Assembly (NCBI GenBank): GCA_043747685.1
Contig: JAYTOR010000233.1
Span: forward strand, 1 to 63,883
Length of the DNA stretch: 63,883 bases
Direction of reading: 5' to 3'
DNA from: JANXUF01 sp043747685
Lineage (GTDB): Bacteria > Actinomycetota > Acidimicrobiia > Acidimicrobiales > Ilumatobacteraceae
A program made the translations under genes and the position numbers. The notes beneath the pieces were generated by a model that worked only from the letters and a program-made list of their open reading frames with translations, had not been told where the DNA came from and did no database searches. Below, piece after piece: positions 28,325 through 35,640 of this stretch; the first letter of the stretch is position 1, and every line of letters begins with the position of its first letter.

Positions 28325-29101
28325 TCATTGTCCTGTGAAGACCGGATCGCGCTTGTCGAGAAATGCCCGCATCGCCTCGGCCGTGTCGTTGGTGGAGAAA
28401 TTGACGGTCTGGGCGACTCCTTCGTCGTCGAGCGCCTCTTCGAGCGTGACGGCAAAGGCATTGTTGAGGAGGCGTTTCGACTGCGCCAAAGCGATCGGGG
28501 GTCCTGCAGCCAATCTCCGAGCCCAGCCGTCGACGAACGCATCCAACTCGGCGTCCGGCACGACCCGATTGACGAGGCCGTAGTCGAGTGCGTCTGCAGC
28601 CGAAAGGATGTCGGCGAAGAACGCCAGCTCCTTGGCGCGATGCATCCCGACGAGCCTTGGAAGCAGCCACGATCCACCGAAGTCGAGCGACAGCGAACGC
28701 TTGGCGAAGATCTCGCTGAAGCGTGCATTGTCGGCGGCGACGACGAGGTCACAGCCGAGTGCAAGGTTGCAACCCGCACCGACAGCGACACCACGGACCT
28801 TGGCGATCGTCGGCTGCGGCAGGCGGTGAAGCGCAAGGGCGACATCGCCGACCAACCGCATCGTGCCACGCTGATCACGAGCCGGCACCTCGTCGTTTCG
28901 TGCTGACAGATCGGCACCACTGCAGAACGATCCGGCGGCACCGGTGATCACCATGACTCGGGTCGACGAGTCCTCGCCAATGCTGCGAAAGGCTTCGCGC
29001 AACTCCTCCCACATCGTTTCGTTGGCCGCGTTCTTCTTGGCAGGACGGTTGAGCGTGACCGTCACGATGTGGTCAGAAACGGTGACGTCGATGGTTTTCA
29101 T
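28325..29101 (-). CDS. Enoyl-CoA hydratase/isomerase family protein
   Basis: A 258-residue crotonase-fold protein. TLNRPAKKNAAN and the oxyanion-hole segments GSFCSGADLS and VRGVAVGAGCNLALGCDLVVAADNARFSE are present, followed by DFGGSWLLPRLVG and AADALDYGLVNRVV. It likely acts on an acyl-CoA in beta-oxidation or aromatic acid degradation; whether hydratase or isomerase cannot be told, since the position of the usual second catalytic Glu reads DFGGS. The start at MKTIDVTV is supported by TATCGT 8 nt upstream; an in-frame ATG eight codons earlier is less likely. Confidence 0.9.
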   Translation of the reverse strand: MKTIDVTVSDHIVTVTLNRPAKKNAANETMWEELREAFRSIGEDSSTRVMVITGAAGSFCSGADLSARNDEVPARDQRGTMRLVGDVALALHRLPQPTIAKVRGVAVGAGCNLALGCDLVVAADNARFSEIFAKRSLSLDFGGSWLLPRLVGMHRAKELAFFADILSAADALDYGLVNRVVPDAELDAFVDGWARRLAAGPPIALAQSKRLLNNAFAVTLEEALDDEGVAQTVNFSTNDTAEAMRAFLDKRDPVFTGQ

Positions 29102-29109
29102 ACGGACGG

Positions 29110-29115
29110 ACGATA
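29110..29115 (-). promoter_or_regulatory. -10 box (TATCGT), overlapping a divergent -10
   Basis: On the minus strand TATCGT lies 8 nt before ATG 29101. It overlaps the plus-strand box at 29112-29117, so the two promoters cannot be occupied together. Confidence 0.45.
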
Positions 29116-29117
29116 AT
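29112..29117 (+). promoter_or_regulatory. -10-like box (GATAAT) of the 36-codon gene
   Basis: GATAAT lies 6 nt before ATG 29124 and overlaps the minus-strand box of the hydratase gene. Confidence 0.4.
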
Positions 29118-29123
29118 GAAACC

Positions 29124-29234
29124 ATGGGCTATAACCCGAACCGCAAGTTCACCGCCAAACCGTTCGACTACTTGGTCGTGGCGCTGTCGTTCGTCGTGGT
29201 CATCGGTTTAGTACTCTGGGTTCTTCTAGCCTGA
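29124..29234 (+). CDS. Single-pass 36-residue membrane protein
   Basis: A very short gene. A basic, polar start (MGYNPNRKFTAKPFDY) is followed by a hydrophobic helix (LVVALSFVVVIGLVLWVLL) that runs to the end, so the protein should sit in the membrane with a positively charged cytoplasmic N-terminus. No family is recognised. It is credible because the helix is uninterrupted, a GATAAT box sits 6 nt before the ATG, and the next gene begins 7 bp after its stop. Similar short hydrophobic genes are easily missed by gene finders. Confidence 0.55.
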   Translation: MGYNPNRKFTAKPFDYLVVALSFVVVIGLVLWVLLA

Positions 29235-29241
29235 GGTGACT

Positions 29242-29448
29242 ATGAGTATGTGGGATGGGATCTACGGCGAGATCGAAGTCAAACGAATCCAGCCGTTCGA
29301 GGCCCTCAAGCTGTACGTCTGCCCTGGATGCAATCGGGACATCCCGATCGGCCTCGGCCATTACGTCACCGTTCCGAGCGATGCACCGGACCTCCGCCGC
29401 CATTGGCACTACGCCTGCTGGGAACGACGCCCGCTCGATCGGTTCTAG
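29242..29448 (+). CDS. Small zinc-ribbon-like protein, actinobacterial type
   Basis: A 68-residue soluble protein with CPGCNRDIPIGLGHYVTV and RRHWHYACW. The CxxC plus H...HxxxC arrangement looks like a zinc site. Small actinobacterial proteins with a very similar CPGCxQxIPxGxxH...RRHWHxxCW pattern are familiar to me, but their function is unknown. The ATG at 29242 has GAGGTG just upstream; a GTG at 29236 is the alternative. It follows the 36-residue membrane protein by 7 bp, probably on one transcript. Its stop overlaps the yraN stop in a shared CTAG. Confidence 0.8.
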   Translation: MSMWDGIYGEIEVKRIQPFEALKLYVCPGCNRDIPIGLGHYVTVPSDAPDLRRHWHYACWERRPLDRF

Positions 29449-29807
29449 AACGCAGATTCGTAGACCAGCACGTCGGTGCCGAGCACGGCAACCACGTCAA
29501 AGCGAATCGACGTCGCCCGGACATCGTGCGCCTTCAGCCATGCTGCGCCGAGTCGGTGTAACCGGGCTCGTTTGACCGGTGTCACGGCCTCGGCCGGCAA
29601 CCCGTAGTCGGCGTTCTTTCGCGCTTTGACCTCGCTGAACACCACGCAGCCGTCGCGCCTGAGGACGAGGTCCAGTTCACCCGATCGCCCGTCGCGCCAG
29701 TTCCGGTCGAGCACTTCGTAACCATTCGCCACATACCACTCAGCAGCGCGACGTTCGCCGTACGCACCGCGTGCCTGACGGGAGTAATTCGGTTCGCCGA
29801 CAGCCAT
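29445..29807 (-). CDS. yraN: UPF0102 / YraN family protein
   Basis: A 120-residue protein of the YraN (UPF0102) family with a restriction-endonuclease-like fold. The signature GAYGERRAAEWYVANGYEVLDRNWRD is followed by GELDLVLRRDGCVVFSEVKAR, which carries the PD-(D/E)xK-like residues E, D and E-x-K. The role is unproven; a nuclease or DNA/RNA processing function is suspected. It ends the minus-strand block that runs from ffh. DUF2469 lies 6 bp upstream. Its last codon shares CTAG with the convergent zinc-ribbon gene. Confidence 0.92.
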   Translation of the reverse strand: MAVGEPNYSRQARGAYGERRAAEWYVANGYEVLDRNWRDGRSGELDLVLRRDGCVVFSEVKARKNADYGLPAEAVTPVKRARLHRLGAAWLKAHDVRATSIRFDVVAVLGTDVLVYESAF

Positions 29808-29813
29808 CGGCGT

Positions 29814-30107
29814 TCAGATCTCCGGCGCCGGAAGCTCCTCGACGTTGACGTCCTTGAACGTCAACACACGCACGTTCGGAACGAAGCGCGATTTTCGATA
29901 CATGTCCCAGACCCATGCGTCGGTCAGGCGAACCTCGACGAGCGGACGCGGCGAATCGGATTTGACCTGCACGTCGACATGGTTGCACAGATAGAATCGT
30001 CGTTCGGTTTCGACGGCGAACTTGAACATCGAGGCAACGTCCTGGTACTCCTGTGCGAGTTGCAGTTCTCGTTCAGCCTCGAAGTTCTCGAGATCGTCAG
30101 CGCTCAA
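29814..30107 (-). CDS. DUF2469 family protein
   Basis: A 97-residue acidic protein beginning MSADDLENFEAERELQLAQEY, the standard opening of DUF2469, followed by a core with VETERRFYLCNHVDVQVKS and VRLTDAWVWDMYR. The family is essentially restricted to Actinobacteria and its function is unknown. In most relatives it sits between rnhB and yraN; here it directly follows rplS by 24 bp and precedes yraN by 6 bp, so all three are probably one operon. It is one of the best taxonomic markers in the window. Confidence 0.93.
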   Translation of the reverse strand: MSADDLENFEAERELQLAQEYQDVASMFKFAVETERRFYLCNHVDVQVKSDSPRPLVEVRLTDAWVWDMYRKSRFVPNVRVLTFKDVNVEELPAPEI

Positions 30108-30131
30108 GAGCAGCGTGCGCCTTGGCCTGGG

Positions 30132-30479
30132 TCAGGCCTGGCGCTTCTCCTTGATCTTTGCGGACTTACCGACGCGATCACGCAAATAGTACAGCTTGGC
30201 GCGACGCACGTCACCACGCCGGATGACCTCGATTTTCTGGATCGTCGGCGAATGCACCGGGAACGTGCGCTCGACACCGACGGAGAAGCTGATCTTGCGG
30301 ACCTTGAAGCTCTCCTGTACGCCGCTGCCGGAGCGGCCGATGACGTTACCCTGAAAAACCTGGACGCGCTCGCGGTTGCCCTCGACCACCCGAACGTGCA
30401 CCTTTAACTCGTCGCCGGGCCCGAAGTCGGGGACATCGTCACGGAGGTACTGCTGGTCAACAAGATCGGTGTTCTTCAT
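30132..30479 (-). CDS. rplS: 50S ribosomal protein L19
   Basis: A 115-residue L19, which lies at the 30S-50S interface. Motifs include FGPGDELKVHVRVVEGNRERVQVFQGNVI, the GSGVQESFKVRKIS loop and VERTFPVHSPTIQKIEVIRRG, then RAKLYYLRDRVGKSAKIKE. The start at MKNTDLVDQ gives the normal length; an ATG six codons earlier is possible. trmD lies 33 bp upstream on the same strand. lepB and rnhB, which usually follow rplS in Actinobacteria, are absent. Confidence 0.96.
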   Translation of the reverse strand: MKNTDLVDQQYLRDDVPDFGPGDELKVHVRVVEGNRERVQVFQGNVIGRSGSGVQESFKVRKISFSVGVERTFPVHSPTIQKIEVIRRGDVRRAKLYYLRDRVGKSAKIKEKRQA

Positions 30480-30512
30480 GGCGCGGGCCTTTGTCATGTC
30501 AAAGAGGGACGG

Positions 30513-31250
30513 TCAAGGATAGGTCAGCGAGGGGAACTCTTCCAACAGTCGACGGTCAGCTTCTGAGAGTCCTCCGCGGGCTTCGATCAGCTCGGGGCGA
30601 TAGCGCAGCGTTCGATACAGCGCCTGTGAACTGCGCCAACGAGCGATTTTGGCGTGATCGCCACCGCGAACGATGTCCGGCACCGGCCACTCGCGAAAGA
30701 CAGCGGGCCGGGTGAATTGCGGCTCTTCGAGCAATCCTGATGCACTGAAACTCTCGGTGATCGGCGAGACGTTGTTGCCCATCGCTCCAGGAAGCAGACG
30801 GGCGACTGCCTCGATCACAACGCATGCTGCAACTTCCCCGCCGCTGAGGACGACGTCGCCGATGCTCAATTCCCCGTCGCAGAGGTGTTCACGAACACGA
30901 TGATCGACTCCTTCGTAGCGCCCGCACAGCAGGCTGAAGCCGGAGTCGTTCGACGCCAATTCGTCGGCAATCGCCTGGTCGAAATGTCGGCCGCCGGGTC
31001 CGAGCAGGAACAATGGGCGAGGCGGATCTACCGCCTCGACCGACGCGAAGATCGGTTCCGGGCGCATGACCATGCCCGCTCCCCCGCCGAAGGGCGGGTC
31101 GTCGACGCTGCGATGGACGCCTGGGGCGTGCTCGCGCAGATCGTGGCACCGGAGGTCGAGTAAGCCGTGCATCCGTGTCTTGCCGAGCAGGCTTTCGCTG
31201 CAGAACTGATCGACGAGCGCCGGAAAGATGGTGAAGACGTCGATCCGCAT
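30513..31250 (-). CDS. trmD: tRNA (guanine-N1-)-methyltransferase
   Basis: A 245-residue TrmD that methylates G37 next to the tRNA anticodon and prevents frameshifting. It starts MRIDVFTIFPALVDQFCSESLLGK and carries the SPOUT knot segments LLCGRYEGVDHRV, SIGDVVLSGGEVAACVVIEAVARLLPG and the LLEEPQFTRPAVFREWPVPDI region. The open frame extends 90 codons upstream over rimM antisense-like sequence; the family start at 31250 is clear. It lies 55 bp after rimM and 33 bp before rplS in a conserved translation operon. Confidence 0.96.
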   Translation of the reverse strand: MRIDVFTIFPALVDQFCSESLLGKTRMHGLLDLRCHDLREHAPGVHRSVDDPPFGGGAGMVMRPEPIFASVEAVDPPRPLFLLGPGGRHFDQAIADELASNDSGFSLLCGRYEGVDHRVREHLCDGELSIGDVVLSGGEVAACVVIEAVARLLPGAMGNNVSPITESFSASGLLEEPQFTRPAVFREWPVPDIVRGGDHAKIARWRSSQALYRTLRYRPELIEARGGLSEADRRLLEEFPSLTYP

Positions 31251-31305
31251 ATTCCCGTCATCGTAGAGACAGTGCAGCGATTGAGGGTGGTGCTCGCACT
31301 GCGAG

Positions 31306-31785
31306 TCAGACTTCGTACACCTCGAAGAGGCCGTCCGGAGGATCGATGACAACGACACCATCTGCCGCCTCGACGACGAACGGGGCGGGAACGAGGGCAC
31401 CGGTGTCGAGTTCGAGGATGTCGTGAGCAGGGTTGGCGAGCACCCCGATACAGATGCCGCGTTCGACACCCGACACCTCGACGACCCGCGAACCGATGAG
31501 ATCGTGTACCCAGTGCGCATCGCTGTCGGCGATCGGCGCTGCGAGCAGCGCAGTGCTCGAAACGGCTTCTGCTGCAGTGCGATCGTCGATGCCGTCGAAG
31601 CTGACGATCCAACGATCTGCGTGGCGACGTGACGCGAGTACGGTCAGCCACCGGCCCCGTGCCTGCAGACTCGATCCGACATCGACGCGCTCGGTTCGAT
31701 CCGTCGTCAAATGAACGACGACCTCACCCTTGAGCCCATGAGCCTTCCCTATATACCCAACCTCCAAAAGCGGTGCAGGTGCCAT
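31306..31785 (-). CDS. rimM: 16S rRNA maturation factor RimM
   Basis: A 159-residue RimM, which binds S19 and helps mature the 30S head. The N-terminal barrel has LLEVGYIGKAHGLKGEVVVHLTTDR, and the PRC-barrel domain has HWVHDLIGSRVVEVSGVERGICIGVLANPAHDILELD with the C-terminal VVIDPPDGLFEV. The start is placed at MAPAPLLEV; a longer version begins 12 codons upstream. It lies between khpA and trmD, the usual order. A 157-bp gap to khpA holds a CCCGTCAGGACGGG palindrome (31834-31847) but no gene that I can see. Confidence 0.93.
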   Translation of the reverse strand: MAPAPLLEVGYIGKAHGLKGEVVVHLTTDRTERVDVGSSLQARGRWLTVLASRRHADRWIVSFDGIDDRTAAEAVSSTALLAAPIADSDAHWVHDLIGSRVVEVSGVERGICIGVLANPAHDILELDTGALVPAPFVVEAADGVVVIDPPDGLFEVYEV

Positions 31786-31942
31786 CGTCGACTTGTGCAA
31801 CCTTTCAGAGTGAATAGCCATCGGAAACAGGAGCCCGTCAGGACGGGAACGAGGGAAGGCTTGCCCGACCGAAGTGGAGAGCCTCCCGAGCCGCCATCAA
31901 AGCGACCCCGAGGGCGCGGAGATGGCGTGCGAGGCAATCAAG

Positions 31943-32230
31943 TCAGTCTTCGAACTCGATGTCGATGTCGGCGTTGTCGCGGCTGGCGGCGGCACGCACG
32001 ACAGCACGAATGCTGGCAGCAGTGCGGCCACGACGGCCGATGACGCGACCGAGGTCGCCTTCGCCGACACGCACTTCCAGCGCCGTCTTACCGTGACGAC
32101 CGGCGACGGCGCTGATACGCACCGCATCCGGGTCGTCGACGATGGACTGCACGATGTGCAACAGCACAGCGGACGCTGTCGGGACCGGGCTGATACCAGC
32201 GGTATCGGTCGACTCGCTCACCGAACTCAC
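31943..32230 (-). CDS. khpA: KH-domain RNA-binding protein KhpA
   Basis: A 95-residue single-KH protein. The GxxG RNA-binding loop is in VIGRRGRTAASIRAVVRAA, with ALEVRVGEGDLGR before it. The first 20 residues (SSVSESTDTAGISPVPTAS) are an extra Ser/Thr-rich start compared with the roughly 77 residues typical of KhpA. The GTG at 32230 overlaps the rpsP stop in GTGA, indicating translational coupling; a GTG three codons later is possible. KhpA is thought to act with KhpB in RNA control of cell division and envelope. Confidence 0.88.
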   Translation of the reverse strand: MSSVSESTDTAGISPVPTASAVLLHIVQSIVDDPDAVRISAVAGRHGKTALEVRVGEGDLGRVIGRRGRTAASIRAVVRAAASRDNADIDIEFED

Positions 32231-32541
32231 GCTGAAGCCTTTGCGGCAACCTTCTTGGGCGGCCTGGCAGCCTTGGCTGGCCTGCTGGCGGTGTACTCGC
32301 CGTAAGCGCCGGAGATCTCGAGGAGCTTCTTGACGCGTTCGGTCGGCTGGGCGCCTTCCGACAGCCACTTCACTGCTTTTTCGTTGTCGACAGTCAGTTC
32401 CGACGGCTCGTGGCGGGGGTTGTAATGCCCGATGATTTCGATGAAACGACCGTCGCGTGGCGACCGGGCGTCAGCGGCAATCAGCCGGTACTGCGGCTGC
32501 TTGGTCTTGCCAATACGAGTAAGGCGCAGCTTCACTGCCAT
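32227..32541 (-). CDS. rpsP: 30S ribosomal protein S16
   Basis: A 104-residue S16 needed for 30S assembly. It opens MAVKLRLTRIGKTKQPQYRLIAADARSPRDGRF, then IGHYNPRHEPSELTVDNEKAVKWLSEGAQPTERVKKLL, with a basic Ala/Lys-rich tail from residue 86 on, as in other Actinobacteria. It lies 22 bp after ffh and overlaps khpA by 4 bp. Confidence 0.97.
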   Translation of the reverse strand: MAVKLRLTRIGKTKQPQYRLIAADARSPRDGRFIEIIGHYNPRHEPSELTVDNEKAVKWLSEGAQPTERVKKLLEISGAYGEYTASRPAKAARPPKKVAAKASA

Positions 32542-32563
32542 GTTGTGTTTCTCTTTCTTCGAA

Positions 32564-33934
32564 TCAATTGAAACCGGGCATCCCCGGCATTGCCGGCATC
32601 ATCCGGCGCTTGCCTTTCTTACCGCCACCCATGCCTCCGCCGAACTTCTTCATCATCTTCTGCATTTCGCTGAATTGTTTGACGAGTCGGTTGACTTCAC
32701 CGGTGGTGGTTCCGCTGCCGTTGGCGATGCGCAGACGACGGCTTCCGTTGATGACTTCTGGCTTGCGACGCTCCCCCGGTGTCATCGACCGGATGATTGC
32801 TTCGACCCGTTTGAGCTCGTCGTCACCGATCTGGGCGCCTTTGAGTTCTTTTGGAACGCCTGGCAGCATACCGAGAACGTTGCTCAAGGGACCCATCTTC
32901 TTGAGTTGCTGCATTTGTTGGAGGAAGTCGTCGAGCGTGAACGCTCCGTCCATCAGCCGCTGAGCAGCTTCTTCAGCCTGATCCTTCTCGAAATGCTGCT
33001 CTGCCTGCTCGATCAACGTGAGCATGTCGCCCATGCCGAGGATTCGCCCAGCCATCCGATCAGGGTGGAACTGCTCGAACGCGTCGAGCTTCTCGCCGGT
33101 GGACGCGAAGGCAATCGGGCGACCGATGACCTCCTTGACGGACAGCGCTGCACCGCCGCGAGCATCGCCGTCGAGCTTCGACAGGATCACACCGTCGATG
33201 GCCAATGTCTCATGGAAACGTTGGGCGACCTCGACGGCGTCCTGGCCGATCATCGCGTCGATGACGAGGAAGGTGTAGTTCGGGTTCAGCGCAGCCGAGA
33301 TGCGCTTGACCTGGTCCATCATCTCCTCATCGATCGCCAGGCGACCTGCGGTGTCGACGATCAGCACGTCCTTACCGAGCCTGCGGGCTTCGGCGAGACC
33401 GCGTGTCGCCACTGCCACCGGATCGCCGGTTCCCGCCTTGGCTGCTTCGTCGTCGGAGTACACCGGGACATCGACCTGTCGGCCGAGGGTGCGCAACTGC
33501 TCGACGGCGGCAGGGCGCTGCAGGTCGGCACCGACGAGCATCGGATTGCGGCCCTGCGCTTTGAACCACTTGGCCAGCTTGCCGGAGTTCGTCGTTTTGC
33601 CGGAACCCTGCAGGCCCGCCATCAAGATGACCGTCGGCGGTCTGCTCGCATAGGTGATCTTGAGTGTCTCGCCACCCAGCAGGTTGGTGAGTTCCTGGTT
33701 GACGATCTTGATGACCTGTTGGGCGGGGCTCAACGCTTTCGAGAGTTGGAGACCGACGCATTGCTCACGAATACGGGCAACGACCTGGCGGGTGACGCGA
33801 ACGTTGACGTCGGCATCGAGCAGCGCCGTCCGGATCTCCTGCATGACCTCGTCGACATCGGCCTCAGTGAGGCGCCCCTTGCCGCGGAGGCGCTTGAGAA
33901 TTCCCTCGAAACGGTCGGAAAGTGTGTCGAACAT
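32564..33934 (-). CDS. ffh: Signal recognition particle protein Ffh
   Basis: A 456-residue SRP54 GTPase that binds signal sequences and 4.5S RNA and docks with FtsY. The N domain (1-85) is followed by the G domain with GLQGSGKTT, DTAGRLAIDEEMMDQ and TKLDGDARGGAAL. The methionine-rich M domain (about 300-456) contains GDMLTLIEQAEQ, an RRxRIANGSG RNA-binding helix-turn-helix and the C-terminal RRMMPAMPGMPGFN. It starts at MFDTLSDRFEGIL; ten upstream in-frame codons are ignored. It heads the minus-strand translation block, and ftsY lies 5.6 kb away. Confidence 0.97.
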   Translation of the reverse strand: MFDTLSDRFEGILKRLRGKGRLTEADVDEVMQEIRTALLDADVNVRVTRQVVARIREQCVGLQLSKALSPAQQVIKIVNQELTNLLGGETLKITYASRPPTVILMAGLQGSGKTTNSGKLAKWFKAQGRNPMLVGADLQRPAAVEQLRTLGRQVDVPVYSDDEAAKAGTGDPVAVATRGLAEARRLGKDVLIVDTAGRLAIDEEMMDQVKRISAALNPNYTFLVIDAMIGQDAVEVAQRFHETLAIDGVILSKLDGDARGGAALSVKEVIGRPIAFASTGEKLDAFEQFHPDRMAGRILGMGDMLTLIEQAEQHFEKDQAEEAAQRLMDGAFTLDDFLQQMQQLKKMGPLSNVLGMLPGVPKELKGAQIGDDELKRVEAIIRSMTPGERRKPEVINGSRRLRIANGSGTTTGEVNRLVKQFSEMQKMMKKFGGGMGGGKKGKRRMMPAMPGMPGFN

Positions 33935-34008
33935 GCGGTGTCCGAGGTTACCGCCCAGCGGCACCCGTTGACGGCAGTCGGCAGCGGATCACCGCTGCGA
34001 ACGCTGGG

Positions 34009-35466
34009 TCACGAAGTGACGGGCGACGGACTCACTGCAGCAGACCCCACGACGGCGGTCCCGACTGCCGGGATCGGCCCGGGCTTCTGCGTCGATCCAT
34101 CGTTCTGCAGGTACTGGTCTGCAATCCCGACGACGCTGTATTCGCCGCCGTCGTTCGACGTGAACACGTAGGTGGGAAGCAGCCAGACGGTGCCATCTGC
34201 GTCGTAGATCGACTTCATATCGATCCGCACACCGGTGAGCGTGATCTCGATGGGAGCAACGGGAGCGTCAGACCGGACGGCTCCGGAAGGCGTCTCCGGT
34301 GGCACCGTGGCGACGATGCCCGGCGACAGCGGGCACATCATCGAGTCGATGCTGTCGGCGGGAACGGCGTCCGACTTGCCGACCCCGTTCACCATCGGCG
34401 TGCAGGTCGACGGAGCAACCGCCGTCACCGCAACGGGAGCGGGCAGCAACGGAGCGACGGCGGGCGCACCATCACGGGCGGCGACGTCGCCGAGCGTGCC
34501 GAAGGCGGTCATCCAACGCTCGCTCTGGTCGTTCAGCCGTTGCAACGCGGCAGCGGTGCCGACGATCGGGAAGGTGGCATTCGGCTGTGGCACTGCCAGG
34601 AATCCACTGGCGGCTGACACAGCGCCTTCAGCACCGAAGCTGATCTGGTTCGTCAACTGCGTGCGATGCCCATCGAGTTGAATCGATGCCGTCACCGTTG
34701 CGGTCCATTCATCAGCCGTTACGACCAGCGTCTCGCCGCTGGTGTCGATGCCGGCCTTGGCGAACAGCGCGGTCGCCGTCGCAAGTGCAGCGTCCTTCGT
34801 CGGGACGCCGGCCGGCGGTGAGACCGGAGGGCACGGCTCCACAGCCGAGTCGCTCGGGACCGACGGATATCCCGTCTCGTTCGACCCGCAGGTTGCGCCG
34901 GCGCCCGCAGACGACATCACCGGGTTGTAGTACCACGACAGCGGGCCGTCGGCGACGACCGTGAGGTTCGGCGTCGTTCCGTCCTGCGAACCGACCTGCC
35001 AACCGCCTCCCTGATCAGCCGGCAACTGCTTCACCTCACCAGTGGCCCCGAAGGCTGCTGCGATCTGCGACACCCGAGTTGGCGCAACGGTCTGGTCGGC
35101 CGCCATCGACCACGAAGGTCCGCTGCTCCCGAACGCCGGAAGCTGACCGGCAAAGCGGTAGACGATCGAGCCTGGGGCGACTCGCATCTTCGAATCGACT
35201 GGCAGTGCTGCTGCGACCGCTGGCGTTGCACCGCTCGGGTGGCCCCCGACATGGATGACCGGTGGCGAACCCGGTGCTGCACTCGCGCGAGCTGACGAAA
35301 CAGCCGAAGAAACGACCGTCGCGCTGGCGGAAGACGGTGGCGCAGGCGTGCTGCCCCCCGTAACCGAGGACTGCGCTGTGGTGCCCGTCGAGGTCGCAGA
35401 TCCGCAGGCAGAAAGCGCCATTGCTGCGGATACGCCGAGAACACTGGTGATCCGTGAAAGCTTCAT
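34009..35466 (-). CDS. Predicted lipoprotein of unknown function
   Basis: A 485-residue exported lipoprotein. The signal peptide ends in the lipobox LSAC, so the mature N-terminal cysteine should be lipidated. A Ser/Thr/Ala/Pro-rich linker follows to about residue 90. The body shows two repair-like segments: WSMAADQTVAPTRVSQIAAAFG, then a NETGYPS region with paired cysteines, later CTPMVNGVGKSDAVPADS and ITLTGVRIDMKSIYDADGTVWLLPTYVFTS. This layout resembles actinobacterial lipoproteins found near sigma/anti-sigma genes, but I do not recognise a family. The start MKLSRITSV is that of the signal peptide. It is upstream of ffh by 74 bp and downstream of a 47-bp tandem repeat. Confidence 0.8.
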   Translation of the reverse strand: MKLSRITSVLGVSAAMALSACGSATSTGTTAQSSVTGGSTPAPPSSASATVVSSAVSSARASAAPGSPPVIHVGGHPSGATPAVAAALPVDSKMRVAPGSIVYRFAGQLPAFGSSGPSWSMAADQTVAPTRVSQIAAAFGATGEVKQLPADQGGGWQVGSQDGTTPNLTVVADGPLSWYYNPVMSSAGAGATCGSNETGYPSVPSDSAVEPCPPVSPPAGVPTKDAALATATALFAKAGIDTSGETLVVTADEWTATVTASIQLDGHRTQLTNQISFGAEGAVSAASGFLAVPQPNATFPIVGTAAALQRLNDQSERWMTAFGTLGDVAARDGAPAVAPLLPAPVAVTAVAPSTCTPMVNGVGKSDAVPADSIDSMMCPLSPGIVATVPPETPSGAVRSDAPVAPIEITLTGVRIDMKSIYDADGTVWLLPTYVFTSNDGGEYSVVGIADQYLQNDGSTQKPGPIPAVGTAVVGSAAVSPSPVTS

Positions 35467-35517
35467 TGCGTTTTTGGACGCCACGAGCATCAGCTTGGTT
35501 CCGCAGTGCGACTCATC

Positions 35518-35640
35518 GAGAAGTTCAGCTCACCGGCACAGTGCCGCTCATCGACACGCTCGTCGAGAAGTTCAGCTCACCGACACAGTGCCGCTCATCG
35601 ACACGCTCGTCGAGAAGTGCAGCCCATCGAGAAGTTCAGT
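35518..35640. repeat. 47-bp direct tandem repeat, 2.6 copies
   Basis: Two 47-bp units (35518-35564 and 35565-35611) differ at one base; a third, broken unit follows to about 35640 with extra GAGAAGT pieces. Each unit contains the short inverted repeat TCGAC/GTCGA. The array fills the 174-bp gap between the SDR stop and the lipoprotein start, so it lies in the lipoprotein's upstream region. Copy number may vary between strains. Confidence 0.85.

Noticed and set aside
35518..35640. CRISPR array
   Set aside because: The 47-bp units are directly adjacent with no spacers between them, and no cas genes are present.
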